From positions 1-49,221 of the forward strand of contig LJUY01000016.1 of the NCBI GenBank assembly GCA_001304015.1: a stretch of 49,221 nt of DNA. The letters run 5' to 3'. The stretch comes from a candidate division Zixibacteria bacterium SM23_81 (GTDB taxonomy: Bacteria > SM23-81). The translations under genes and the position numbers were made by a program. Shown one piece after another: positions 17,212-26,415 of this stretch. The notes beneath the pieces were generated by a model, which had not been told where the DNA came from, made no database searches, and was given only the letters and a program-made list of their open reading frames with translations. Numbering within the stretch: the first letter of the stretch is position 1; the number at the start of each line of letters is the position of its first letter.

Positions 17212-20200
17212 TCAGAAAAGCGTCCGGTAATAATGCGGCTTTTCCATGGATTCTGACATCAACGCCAATTTGTCATGTTCCCTCTTGACATAGTTCTCTG
17301 TACCCCAAATTCGCAGCGTGTGCTCAAGTTCACTTTCGCTGCCACAGGTGATGATCCGCGGCCCCATAGTAAGGCAATCTCTTATTTCAAATCTTTGTCC
17401 CCCAAGAATTTTATACTGAGGAGAAGGCGGCCGGCAGTCTACGACCACGAGATTACCCTTTGACCCAAAGGGGGTGGAGGACGTTAGGCCCAAGATAATT
17501 CTTCCATCAAAGTATACGTTTAAAGTTTTCACTGCGCCAGCGTCGCTGACGCGGAATGTCTGGCAGGCTCTGTTTTCGACATCGACGATGCTGATTTCAG
17601 CGCAGCTGATGTGTCTCCCTCTTTCTGGTTTACCGGCCATCCCAGTGGCCATCACCACTCTGCCGTCGGGAAACAGACCTATTGTGCTCATCGGCGCTTC
17701 CTGTCCCAATAACACTTTTGCCTTTTCGTCCCCAGGAGCCCATACATACAACTCTCCATCTCCACCGACCCAGTAAATTCTGCCATGACGATCGACGGCC
17801 ATAGCGTTTACCGGGCTTTCATAACATCTCAGCACTTTTACTTGATGACCTGGAATATTCCACACTCTTAGAGTTCCATCCCGATGTCCGGTGAGTATCT
17901 GGCCATCGCGATATAGGACGGCGGAACACACAGGTGTGCCATGCTTTTTTATCCTTGTTATGGTGTTTGTTTGGAAGGCAGTTATCTTCAGCTCCCCCTC
18001 GCTATCGAGGGAACATATGTCCCCGCCAACGACGACCAGATGTTCTGCGGGTCTCTCATGTGCCAGATAATAGAAGACTCGGTCGTTAAATCCGGTCAGG
18101 ACGCCAACGCTACCATCATAGCCACAGCATGCTATTTGCCCCTGCGTATAAAACGCAATTCGATTGACGCTCAAATCATCCAGCTTGATCACCTGCAGCA
18201 GATGAGGCTCCTCCTCTATATTTTCATTTGCGATCCGCGAAAAAGTCGCCTCTTGGGGAGAAAAAGGAGAAACCTCAGCTCGAGAAATTGCTTGGTTCTC
18301 AACAGAGATGTTTTCCCAACGTTCCGAAAGAGTCTGGGCATGAATTCTCAATGGCTTGGTATCCTTTTCAAATCGGCCAATCCTGATTTGGTCACCCCAT
18401 GTGTCCACCTTTTGCCTTTGGAAAACCTCGCGTATTTCCCCTCTGCTTAGCCGGGAAGAAATTGAATTGTCCAGATTGTATATCAGAACTGCACCTTCCC
18501 GGTAAAACCTCGTTTCCTCGATAACCGGCCGTTCCACAAAAGAAAGACGGGTTTTCACGCTTTCCAACAATCCCTCCCTTTCTTCCAGGTTGATTCTTCT
18601 TGTAGAGAACGTGGTTCGGAACTTGACCAAGACATCCAGATAGCCCTTCTTATAAAAAGTTTGCACTATCTGATGAAAGTAAGGTTCATCCCTCCAACCA
18701 TCCAAAATAATGAGTTTGGCGTGGGCATGACCTTCTATAAAATCGTCAAAAAACTCATCGGGATTATCCTCATTCTCGGCCACAGGATAATTTTGATAAT
18801 ATATCTGATCAACGTGTCCTTTTAGCCACCATATGCCCAATATGCGATTCAATATTCTCATGTGCGCTGGATGATCCCTTTGCAGATAGAGTATCTCATT
18901 TTCCTGTAATCCGCCAAATCCGTTCACGATTGACTCGCAGAAATAGGTTTTCCCCGTCCCAGAGTCGCCGGTTACAGCCATGACCACCGGTTTCTTTATT
19001 GAGACGAGGTGTAATAGAGTTTCTGACAGCTCATATAATCCCGTTCTGCTGGGTTTGATGGACAGGAGAGTTGTTGTTGTGAAATTGTGTAAGTAGAGAG
19101 TGTGAAGGAAATTAGGCAAGTCCAATTTTCTTAAAGCAACAGCTGTTTCTTCAAATATCTCGCTATCATTTGCTGTGAGCAACTGCATCAACGTGGCCAC
19201 GATGCTCGCGTCTATGCCCTTATACCTTTTCTTTTGCCCATGCCCAATGGTCCCCATGGCCCAGGCCAGTGAGATTCTCATCTCGCGATCAGCGCTAAGG
19301 GACCATTTGACAAGCGCAGGGAGGGCCTCAATGGCACTAGGACCAAGCTTGCCCAATGCCCAGATGGCTTCCTGTTTTTCCGAAAGCAAAGGTTGATCAT
19401 ATCCAGAAGAGCCTTCGCCCAATTGTACGTGAATACTATCAGGACCTTCCAATACATGCACGAGATGATTCAAGGCCCCCTTCTGCTGAAGATTCCCCAG
19501 GGCGTATATCAAATTGCATATGATATTGCTGTGTCCAGGATCACAAGTCTCCAGATAACTTAAAATGGTACTTGTGGAACGAATGTCCTTGAGCTCTCCT
19601 AAAAAAGCTGATGCCTCATATTGAAGACCGCTTGAGACGTCGATATCCGGGTTTGTGAGCAATTCCAGGCACGGACGTGTGAGACACTCTGGAACTGCTG
19701 TTAACTGCTTCATGACCGGGCTTATCTGTTCGCAGATGACATCATGAACAGGATTTTCTTCTTTTGTCCGCCTAAAGTTGGCCAGCAAATTGTCCATTTG
19801 ATTCCTGACCTTTTCCTCCTGTGCGATGATAGAGCTCACTCTGTTAAATAGACACTCTTTGTCCATCCTCAGTAGCTGAATGGTGTTGAAGAAGATCTCT
19901 GTCTTCAAATGACTCCTCAGTACTCTTTTCACGTCGCATACGAATTCTTCAGCTTTCTCCAAACATCTGGCTCGCCAAGCTTTCCCCCCAGAATCCCAAT
20001 CGGCCACATAAACCTCTGCATTCCATTTGTCTGCATCGTATCCGATAAAGTGGTAGAGCACTTCAATGATGATCAATAATTCATCGCTCTTTGTTGTCTT
20101 GTGATTCAAAATTCTGCCAAAAATCCTATTGGTGACCTCCCAAGAATCCTCATCTCGTATAAACGGATGTATCATGCTTCTAAGCTGTTCTTCATCCTCC

Positions 20201-20379
20201 TTGGTTTGTTTCGCCTCCCAGATTCGGAACCACAATTCGTTGGATATTCTGTCCCTGCGCGTTTGGGGATTTCTCATCCATGTGCCCTTGGGATCCAAAT
20301 AGATCAGCCCGGTGGGGTCAAATTCCGCAAGAATCGGCGCTATTTTTTTTAGCATACCTGTGAGTTCCAGTTTATTCAT
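17212..20379 (-). CDS. HEAT-repeat / P-loop NTPase / WD40 signalling protein
   Basis: The 1055-residue protein has an N-terminal helical part of unknown type (1-220), HEAT-like helical repeats (about 225-430, for example EAIWALGKLGPSAIEALP and RISLAWAMGTIG), a P-loop NTPase with Walker A GDSGTGKT (471-478) and a hydrophobic strand ending in LIILDGW (Walker B, 556-562), and a beta-propeller (about 725-1025) with WD-type blades such as GHRDGTLRVWNI and GGDGELYVWAPG. The kinase-like core resembles uridine kinase/phosphoribulokinase-type P-loops. HEAT and WD40 parts suggest a protein-binding hub switched by nucleotide. The gene overlaps the preceding response-regulator gene by 8 bp, so it is probably its output partner. 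Function is unknown. Confidence 0.8.
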   Translation of the reverse strand: MNKLELTGMLKKIAPILAEFDPTGLIYLDPKGTWMRNPQTRRDRISNELWFRIWEAKQTKEDEEQLRSMIHPFIRDEDSWEVTNRIFGRILNHKTTKSDELLIIIEVLYHFIGYDADKWNAEVYVADWDSGGKAWRARCLEKAEEFVCDVKRVLRSHLKTEIFFNTIQLLRMDKECLFNRVSSIIAQEEKVRNQMDNLLANFRRTKEENPVHDVICEQISPVMKQLTAVPECLTRPCLELLTNPDIDVSSGLQYEASAFLGELKDIRSTSTILSYLETCDPGHSNIICNLIYALGNLQQKGALNHLVHVLEGPDSIHVQLGEGSSGYDQPLLSEKQEAIWALGKLGPSAIEALPALVKWSLSADREMRISLAWAMGTIGHGQKKRYKGIDASIVATLMQLLTANDSEIFEETAVALRKLDLPNFLHTLYLHNFTTTTLLSIKPSRTGLYELSETLLHLVSIKKPVVMAVTGDSGTGKTYFCESIVNGFGGLQENEILYLQRDHPAHMRILNRILGIWWLKGHVDQIYYQNYPVAENEDNPDEFFDDFIEGHAHAKLIILDGWRDEPYFHQIVQTFYKKGYLDVLVKFRTTFSTRRINLEEREGLLESVKTRLSFVERPVIEETRFYREGAVLIYNLDNSISSRLSRGEIREVFQRQKVDTWGDQIRIGRFEKDTKPLRIHAQTLSERWENISVENQAISRAEVSPFSPQEATFSRIANENIEEEPHLLQVIKLDDLSVNRIAFYTQGQIACCGYDGSVGVLTGFNDRVFYYLAHERPAEHLVVVGGDICSLDSEGELKITAFQTNTITRIKKHGTPVCSAVLYRDGQILTGHRDGTLRVWNIPGHQVKVLRCYESPVNAMAVDRHGRIYWVGGDGELYVWAPGDEKAKVLLGQEAPMSTIGLFPDGRVVMATGMAGKPERGRHISCAEISIVDVENRACQTFRVSDAGAVKTLNVYFDGRIILGLTSSTPFGSKGNLVVVDCRPPSPQYKILGGQRFEIRDCLTMGPRIITCGSESELEHTLRIWGTENYVKREHDKLALMSESMEKPHYYRTLF

Positions 20380-21169
20380 CGCTCAATGTCACCAGATTTT
20401 TCAAATCTTCTGTGAGCCTTATCGGCTCAATCAGCAGTATCCATCCGGATCCATAGGGATCTCGCATCACCCGAGAATAGTCCTTTTCCAGCTCTCTATT
20501 GACTGAGATGACCATTCCACTCACAGGAGACCATAGTCTGTGGACATTGCCATTGCTGTCAGTGATTTTTAAGCAGGCCTCCCCCTGATTTACCATCTTG
20601 TTCTTATCTGGGAACTCTATAGAAGACAGTGCTTTTACGGTCGTCAGAAAGACATCGTGCATTCCCACGCGCACGCTGCCATCGTCCTCCACCTTGGCCC
20701 ATGAATGCTCGGGAATGCAATACAGATCAGGTATGAGCGATTCTACTATTTCTTCTTCTTCCGATTCTATTTCGGAGATTAACTTTTTCTCATAGAGTTG
20801 CGTCCTCTGCAGGGCTCGCCACACCAGGCTGCGCAACTCGCTTGGCGCGAATGGCTTCTGCAAATAGTCGAAGGCGCCCAATTTCATGGCTTGCACCGCT
20901 GTCTTAATCGACGGATACCCGGTGATCATGATTACCGGAAGATCAGGTCTGTTGTCCTTGACAGCCCTCAAGAGATCCATGCCGCTCATGCCCGGCATCA
21001 TCAGATCTACGATGATCACGTCATACCGGTTTTCCGCCTCCTTTTTCAGGGCTTCTTCTCCGCTGAGCGCCATATCCACGTTGTACATCTCTTGATCTAA
21101 GGCACTGGACATACTTTTGCAGACCGGTATTTCATCGTCCACGACTAGAACCTTGGCTCTGTTTTCCAA
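20372..21169 (-). CDS. Response regulator fused to lipoate-less H-protein (GcvH)-like domain, copy 1
   Basis: Residues 1-120 are a receiver domain: VVDDE, phosphoacceptor Asp55 in IIVDLMMPG, T83 region MITGYP and LQKPF. Residues about 148-258 match glycine-cleavage H protein: CIPEHSWAKVEDDGSVRVG, LWSPVSGMV and MRDPYGSGWILLIEP. The lysine that carries lipoate in GcvH aligns with Gly207 (7 residues before SPVSG), so this domain cannot be lipoylated in the usual way. There is no DNA-binding domain. The likely start is TTG at 21169 with GGAG 7 nt upstream. It follows copy 2 after a 124-bp gap and overlaps the HEAT/WD40 gene. Confidence 0.88.
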   Translation of the reverse strand: MENRAKVLVVDDEIPVCKSMSSALDQEMYNVDMALSGEEALKKEAENRYDVIIVDLMMPGMSGMDLLRAVKDNRPDLPVIMITGYPSIKTAVQAMKLGAFDYLQKPFAPSELRSLVWRALQRTQLYEKKLISEIESEEEEIVESLIPDLYCIPEHSWAKVEDDGSVRVGMHDVFLTTVKALSSIEFPDKNKMVNQGEACLKITDSNGNVHRLWSPVSGMVISVNRELEKDYSRVMRDPYGSGWILLIEPIRLTEDLKNLVTLSDE

Positions 21170-21293
21170 TTTTGAACTCCTAAGGATCTAAGTTCTGCTT
21201 TCCAGCCCCATGTCCTAAAAAATATCCAGACTCCACGGATCAGATCTCGACCAGGCGTTGTCCACTACTTCCAATTCTTCCGTATATCTCGAT

Positions 21294-22094
21294 TTATTCA
21301 AGGACAAATGGAGCCAGATTTTTAAGGTCCTCCTCTAAGCATGCCGGCTTGATCAATAGCAACCACCCAGATCCGTAAGGATCTCTCATCACCCGGGAAT
21401 AATCCTCTTTGAGTTCCTCATTGATGGAGATAACTCTGCCACTCACCGGCGACCACATTCTGTGGAGATTCCCGCTGGCGTCAACCACCCACAAACACGC
21501 ATCTCCTTGTCCTATCTTTTCATCTTCGTATGGGAAATCGATGGAGGTTACCTTCTTTATGGTCATCAGAAAGATATCATGAACTCCTATTCGCACATTG
21601 CCATCGTTCTCAACTTTCGCCCAGCAATGGTCTGGAATACAATACAGATCCTTTGGCGGAGGAGGTTCTGCTCTTTTTTGCTTCCCTAATGCTGCTTTAG
21701 GGATTTTTTCTTGCTCGTAAAGCCGCCTTCTCTCCAGGGCTCGGGAGACAACGCTGCGCAATTCTTTCGGCGTGAACGGCTTGGGAATATAGTCGAAGGC
21801 GCCCAACATCACAGATTGCACCGCCGTCTCCATGGTTGGATATCCTGTGACCATAATCACCACGATATCCGGCCTTTTCTCCCTCACAGCCTTCAGGAGA
21901 TCCATGCCGCTCACACCCGGCATCATGAGATCAACAAGCATGATATCATACCGGGTTTCCTGTTCCTTCTCGAGAGCCTCTTCTCCGCTCAGGGTCGTGT
22001 CAATGACGTAGTCTTCAGCCTCCAGTGCGCTGGATATACTTCTGCAGACTGGTAGTTCATCATCCACGACCAGAATTTTCACCTTGTTTTCCAT
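21294..22094 (-). CDS. Response regulator fused to lipoate-less H-protein (GcvH)-like domain, copy 2
   Basis: This is a paralogue of the next gene, 266 residues. The receiver has VVDDE, Asp55 in MLVDLMMPG, MVTGYP and IPKPF. A proline-rich linker (EPPPPKD) leads to the H-protein-like domain with CIPDHCWAKVENDGNVRIG, MWSPVSGRVISINEEL and MRDPYGSGWLLLIKP. The lipoyl lysine position is Gly208. The start ATG at 22094 has a perfect AAGGAGGTG site. It lies 16 bp after the sensor kinase gene, so kinase and regulator are a cognate pair. Output must be by protein contact because no effector enzyme or DNA-binding domain is present. Confidence 0.9.
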   Translation of the reverse strand: MENKVKILVVDDELPVCRSISSALEAEDYVIDTTLSGEEALEKEQETRYDIMLVDLMMPGVSGMDLLKAVREKRPDIVVIMVTGYPTMETAVQSVMLGAFDYIPKPFTPKELRSVVSRALERRRLYEQEKIPKAALGKQKRAEPPPPKDLYCIPDHCWAKVENDGNVRIGVHDIFLMTIKKVTSIDFPYEDEKIGQGDACLWVVDASGNLHRMWSPVSGRVISINEELKEDYSRVMRDPYGSGWLLLIKPACLEEDLKNLAPFVLE

Positions 22095-22110
22095 TTTTCA
22101 CCTCCTTGTT

Positions 22111-24090
22111 CTAAGAGTTCTTCTCCTTGGTGTCACTCACCGGGAGAAGGATACTGACCGTTGTCCCCTTTCCCACTTCGCTTTGCACCTCTATTTTCCC
22201 CCCGTGCTGTTGCACAATCCCATAGCTCACAGAGAGCCCCAGCCCAGTGCCCGTTTTCTCCTTGGTGGTAAAGAAGGGATCAAAAATCTTGGTGATGTTC
22301 TCTGTGGAGATGCCGCAGCCATTGTCTCGAAAGTTCACAGTCACAAAATGATTCTCCGACAAAATCTTAGAACTGATGAATAAATCGCCTCCTGCTGGCA
22401 TAGCCTCCAGGGCATTCAGGATTACATTGGTGAAGACCTGTTCTATTTTGTTGCCATCGATCATGATTTCGGGCAGGGCGAGATCCAAGTCTTTTTCGAT
22501 TTTGACTTTGTGAGCCAGAGCCTCGCTGCTTAAAAGTAGTAGGGTTTTTTCAATAATTTTGTTGACATCGGTAAGTTTTTTCTCGGGTTGAGTCTGTCTG
22601 GAGAATTCCAAGAGCCCCTTTACGATGCTACCGCACCGAGCCGTTTCATCTGTGATTAATTCCAAATTTTCCCTAAATCGATCGTCTTTTTTCAACTTTT
22701 CAGCGATGAGATGGCTGTTGATCAATATGGAGGTCAGGGGGTTGTTGATCTCATGGGCTATTCCTGCGGCCAATTTTCCCAAGGAAGTCAACTTCTCCGA
22801 CTGAATAAGCTGGTCTTGAGTCGCTTTGAGCTCCTCGGTCTTCTCTTTGACTTTATCCTCTAGAGTCCTGGTTAACATCTGATAGCCCTCGGTGGCCTTT
22901 TGGAGTTCCTCGGTCATCCGGTTAAAGGAGGCAGCCAGCTGACCGATTTCGTCACTCGACTGTATGGGCAACCGATATTCGAGATTTCCTCGAGCAACTT
23001 TATCTGTGGCAGAGGACAATGCTTTTAATGGCTTGACGACCTTTGTGGTGGTAAAATAAGCCACGACTGACAGGAGGATCACGCTGAGGAAGGCGATTCC
23101 CAAAAATGTGAACAAAACGCGATTTTTCAGATCAACGTACGGGGCCTCCAGCATGCCCACATAAAGCATGCCGATGATGTCTCCCTTCAAATTCATAATG
23201 GGCTCATAGGCGGTGATGTACCAGTCATTGACCACAAACGCCCGACCGATCCAGGGCAGGCCTTCGCTGATCACTTGATCATACACCTCTTTGGATACAC
23301 GAGTTCCGATAGCCCTGGAGCCATCCTCTCTCAACACGTTGGTGGAGATGCGCAGATCCCCCTGAAAGATAGTCGCCGTCCCTACATCTTTTCCTTTATA
23401 CGTCTCACCCCGGTAAACGATGTCCTTTGCCCTGTCGACAATCTCAGAGTTTCGATTCAGCAATTTCCCCCCCAGCAGGATGCCTATGAGGTCACCGTTA
23501 TAGTCGTAAACGGGCGCTGCCGCTGTGATCAGCATCCCGGAAGTTTCCTCGACCTCTGCCCTGGGTTTCGCTTTAGGAGTGAGAATCAATTCTATCCTGG
23601 CCTGATCGGCAAGATCTCCGCCCTCTTTTAGCAACTGTTCTTGGGGGATAATTTGAGTGGATACAACCTCTTTTGCATTGGTCAGAACATACTTCACGAT
23701 ATCATTATCGATTCGATCGCCGAAGAGGTCTGGTCTTCGAGCTCTGATAAGAACACGCCCCTGTTCATCGGTTAAATTCAGAATATCCAAGGATTCAGAC
23801 TCCCTGATATTCTGCAATTCCTTCAGCAGATGCTCAATGTCATTCCTCGATATGGCATCTTTCAGAAAAAATCTCACCGCCGTAAGGCGGATGATATCTT
23901 CGACATTCTCGCTTTCATCCTTGTACACTTCCCGTGCCGAATTAAGGTCTAGCCTCACTTTGTCTTGAGCCTGCTGGACAATTGTGTCGCCGATCAGGCG
24001 CATACCTACGATGACGGACAGGAAGACGCCTACCAGGATAACCACCGAGAAACTGAGAATTAACTTTGTTCTCAACGAAAAGTAGCGCAT
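22111..24090 (-). CDS. Membrane sensor histidine kinase (Cache-HAMP-HisKA-HATPase)
   Basis: The 659-residue kinase has membrane helices at about 8-32 and 324-347 enclosing a periplasmic Cache-type sensor domain of about 290 residues (GMLITAAAPVYDYNGDLIG, WYITAYEPIMNLKGDIIG). HAMP follows at about 348-400 and a coiled coil at 400-435. His446 lies in LAAGIAHEINNPLTSIL, and the ATPase part has the G1 box in VNFRDNGCGIS and G2 in TGTGLGLSVSYGI. It should phosphorylate the two downstream regulators. I chose the ATG at 24090 with GGAG 6 nt upstream instead of a TTG at 24114. The 69 bp to the DUF2490 gene suggest one transcript. Confidence 0.9.
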   Translation of the reverse strand: MRYFSLRTKLILSFSVVILVGVFLSVIVGMRLIGDTIVQQAQDKVRLDLNSAREVYKDESENVEDIIRLTAVRFFLKDAISRNDIEHLLKELQNIRESESLDILNLTDEQGRVLIRARRPDLFGDRIDNDIVKYVLTNAKEVVSTQIIPQEQLLKEGGDLADQARIELILTPKAKPRAEVEETSGMLITAAAPVYDYNGDLIGILLGGKLLNRNSEIVDRAKDIVYRGETYKGKDVGTATIFQGDLRISTNVLREDGSRAIGTRVSKEVYDQVISEGLPWIGRAFVVNDWYITAYEPIMNLKGDIIGMLYVGMLEAPYVDLKNRVLFTFLGIAFLSVILLSVVAYFTTTKVVKPLKALSSATDKVARGNLEYRLPIQSSDEIGQLAASFNRMTEELQKATEGYQMLTRTLEDKVKEKTEELKATQDQLIQSEKLTSLGKLAAGIAHEINNPLTSILINSHLIAEKLKKDDRFRENLELITDETARCGSIVKGLLEFSRQTQPEKKLTDVNKIIEKTLLLLSSEALAHKVKIEKDLDLALPEIMIDGNKIEQVFTNVILNALEAMPAGGDLFISSKILSENHFVTVNFRDNGCGISTENITKIFDPFFTTKEKTGTGLGLSVSYGIVQQHGGKIEVQSEVGKGTTVSILLPVSDTKEKNS

Positions 24091-24159
24091 GGAGCACTCC
24101 ACTTTCTTGAGCAAGCCGAAACCAAACTTTGTGTCTGGGAAGAAGTCAGAGATAAAACA

Positions 24160-24819
24160 TCATAGCGCGGCTTTCAGCTTGACTCCCACGACATGATAAT
24201 CAGTCCAGTTATCACCCTTTTCGCTGGACTGCCAGAGATAATAAGCCTCAATCTGTAGATGTTCTACTAACTGCCCCTTGAAGCCACCTGCTAGACGGTT
24301 GCGATAGAGTTTGCCCTCGTCTACAATGAGGAATATTTCATCGGCGAGATAGGGTCGAAAAAGAAATCTGGTCCAATTTGTAAGGATAGCAAAAGATAAT
24401 TTGTTCCTGTACATCCAGATATTCTCCCTGCCCTCCCTGATGCGGCGCTCAATGCTATTTCTGTCTTCAAAACCAAATTTTCGCCAGCTCCATTTAAACG
24501 TCCCGTTGAGATGTGGTCGGTTTTCTTCCTTCCAATCGCCCTCTCTTTTCTCGTAAATCTGCGCATAGTCACATCCCAGAATAAACCAAGGGGTCGCTCG
24601 CCAAGCAATACCGAAGTCCGTATATCGATAATAGAGCTTCACCATATTATCGCCCAACCTGAACTGCTGTTCCAATCCCGCTTTCCATGACTCAGAGAGA
24701 TTCACTTGCATGCCTCCCAAGCTCCAAAACTGCCAATCCCCGTCGTCGGAGGCGAAGGCTGCTAGCCCCGTCATTACTCCCAGGCAGGCGATCAGTATCA
24801 TGACCATGAGTTTTTTCAT
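24160..24819 (-). CDS. DUF2490 outer-membrane beta-barrel protein
   Basis: The 219-residue protein has a signal peptide (MKKLMVMILIACLGVMTGLAAFA) and alternating aromatic strands ending in an aromatic/hydrophobic tail, consistent with a small outer-membrane barrel. Family marks include WQFWSLGGMQVNLSESWKAG, YYRYTDFGIAWRATPWFILG and the RNRLAGGF strand. Its role is unknown. It is first in the apparent operon with the sensor kinase and sits behind promoter P3. Regulation of an envelope function is a reasonable guess. Confidence 0.8.
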   Translation of the reverse strand: MKKLMVMILIACLGVMTGLAAFASDDGDWQFWSLGGMQVNLSESWKAGLEQQFRLGDNMVKLYYRYTDFGIAWRATPWFILGCDYAQIYEKREGDWKEENRPHLNGTFKWSWRKFGFEDRNSIERRIREGRENIWMYRNKLSFAILTNWTRFLFRPYLADEIFLIVDEGKLYRNRLAGGFKGQLVEHLQIEAYYLWQSSEKGDNWTDYHVVGVKLKAAL

Positions 24820-25049
24820 CAGAATCTTCGTATTCTCAAGAATGCCGAAAAGGAGATCTCATAACGTAAGCTAGATTGATAGAAGTGTACGAGAGGAAAT
24901 CTTCATTTTTCATAAAATATTACTTTGGGGGATATGAGGACAGCCGTTCCCCCTGAACCATGATAAGGACGCCAGGCAGGCTTCTCTCTCGCAACTTTTT
25001 CCAAAACCTGTTTCGAAAACCACACCGAGTACTCTTTGCTTGCACTACA
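24820..25049 (-). other. Leader region of the DUF2490-kinase transcript
   Basis: About 220 nt separate the predicted transcript start from the DUF2490 ATG. No small gene was recognised. A long leader could hold a regulatory structure, but no defined hairpin was confirmed by eye. Confidence 0.35.
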
Positions 25050-25078
25050 ATTATACTCTAATTAGAGTGTTTTGTCAA
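25050..25078 (-). promoter_or_regulatory. Sigma-70-type promoter P3 with palindromic operator in the spacer
   Basis: The minus strand has TTGACA (25073-25078), a 17-nt spacer and TATAAT (25050-25055). The spacer and -10 edge contain the perfect palindrome ACTCTAATTAGAGT. Seven T bases precede the -35 box. It shares about 40 bp with the promoter at 16701, indicating a common regulator. Confidence 0.85.
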
Positions 25079-25150
25079 GAAAAAAATATACCTTTGCTCA
25101 CTTTTCCAGAATCTTTCCGCATCATACATGAGTTTTCCGTTTAACCAGGG

Positions 25151-26086
25151 CTATTGCTCCCTTATAAGAAAGTAGTTCTGCTGGCCATGAGTTTTTTGAG
25201 AAAGCAGGCCCTCCTCCAAGAGGGTGCCCACGAGCTTGGCTACTTCGTGCCGGTGGCGGCCCAGAGCCTGTGACAATTGCTCTACTGTGCAGGGACGGCG
25301 TCCTAGCGTTTGAAGTAGAGCCTTCCTTAACTTCCCAGAACGTCTTTTACCATACACCGAGGGGGACTGTGTAATCACGCCGGTCCGCTCACCGAAGTAC
25401 GCTTTTATCTCCTCCAGCTGCTTAGAGGTTAAAAGTCTGGCGAGGCCCTCAGCAGGCGGTCTGACAGCTGTGTTCAGATCGATATAGTCCGGCTCAATTC
25501 GGGGAAGGAGCTTCCGGATTCTCTCCAGCTCCTCGGGCCCGGAGTTGATGCCCTCCAACAGCATCACCTCCAGTCGGATACGTCCTTTGTAACGGGCACG
25601 AAAATCGACCAGTCCACCTACAATCCTTTCCAAATTCAGGGAAGAATGAGGTCTGTTCACTCGTTGAAAGGTCGCCTCAGTACCCGCGTCCAGAGATGGC
25701 AGAACAACGTCGGCCGCCAGCAGCTCCTCTTGGATCTGTCGATCCCAGAGGAGGGAGCCATTAGTGATAACCGCCACAGGGACCTCCGTCATTTTCTTAA
25801 CCCTACGGATGAGCTTCCCCAAGTCGGCGTTTAGAGTGGGCTCACCAGATCCGGAGAAGGAGACATAGTCCATCGTCGTGCCGGACTTCAGGGTGTCCTT
25901 GATCTCTTTAAGGATAAGATGAGGGAGATAGAAGCTCCCTCGCTTGACCGTCTTTCCGGTGGTGTGTCCCAGTTGACAATAGATACAGTCGAAGCTACAA
26001 ACCTTGAAGGGAATCACATCGACGCCCAGGGAGAGCCCCAAACGCCGAGAGACCACTGGGCCGTACAGGTACGAATTCTTTTTCAC
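25151..26086 (-). CDS. Radical SAM protein with C-terminal winged helix
   Basis: The enzyme has the 4Fe-4S/SAM motif CSFDCIYC near residue 33, then SFSGSGEPTLN, the SAM-binding GGE-like strand, and VAVITNGSLL. The C-terminal about 75 residues (LLQTLGRRPCTVEQLSQAL) form a winged-helix-like segment. It matches the COG0731-type radical SAM group, often placed near metal or cofactor genes in anaerobes; its substrate is unknown. I chose the GTG at 26086 (AGGAGG 5 nt upstream); a TTG at 26089 is too close to that site. It is the last gene of the metallocluster island. Confidence 0.85.
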   Translation of the reverse strand: MKKNSYLYGPVVSRRLGLSLGVDVIPFKVCSFDCIYCQLGHTTGKTVKRGSFYLPHLILKEIKDTLKSGTTMDYVSFSGSGEPTLNADLGKLIRRVKKMTEVPVAVITNGSLLWDRQIQEELLAADVVLPSLDAGTEATFQRVNRPHSSLNLERIVGGLVDFRARYKGRIRLEVMLLEGINSGPEELERIRKLLPRIEPDYIDLNTAVRPPAEGLARLLTSKQLEEIKAYFGERTGVITQSPSVYGKRRSGKLRKALLQTLGRRPCTVEQLSQALGRHRHEVAKLVGTLLEEGLLSQKTHGQQNYFLIREQ

Positions 26087-26140
26087 CAATTCCTCCTACA
26101 CTGAGAGCAGATGGCCCTTGCCAGTCCGTATATAGCAATG

Positions 26141-26395
26141 CTAACGGCCACAGCACCGTTTGGGATCGCTACAGGGATTCGTGATGCCACAGCAGGAGGC
26201 GGAATTTTGAGGCGCAGAGTTACCAATTTTGGGCGTTGGTGAGCCACCCTTGAACATGAACCCCCCGCCCCCGGTGATCAACCTCTGAACCCGGCCCCCG
26301 CACCGCGGACATCGCTTCACAGGAGGATCCTTAATGCCCTGCGCCCGCTCAAACTGATGTCCACACTTCTGACAGCGATATTCGTAGGTGAGCAT
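26141..26395 (-). CDS. FmdB-type zinc-ribbon protein
   Basis: The 84-residue protein starts MLTYEYRCQKCGHQFE and continues VKRCPRCGGRVQRL, the two CxxC knuckles of the FmdB/CxxC zinc-ribbon family. A Gly-rich segment and a Cys-rich tail (CCGITNPCSDPKRCCG) follow; the tail could bind another metal. The ATG at 26395 has GGAGGAAG upstream. It follows the DUF364 gene by 20 bp. Function unknown; such ribbons recur in this island. Confidence 0.8.
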   Translation of the reverse strand: MLTYEYRCQKCGHQFERAQGIKDPPVKRCPRCGGRVQRLITGGGGFMFKGGSPTPKIGNSAPQNSASCCGITNPCSDPKRCCGR

Positions 26396-26415
26396 GAGTC
26401 TTCCTCCACGATATA

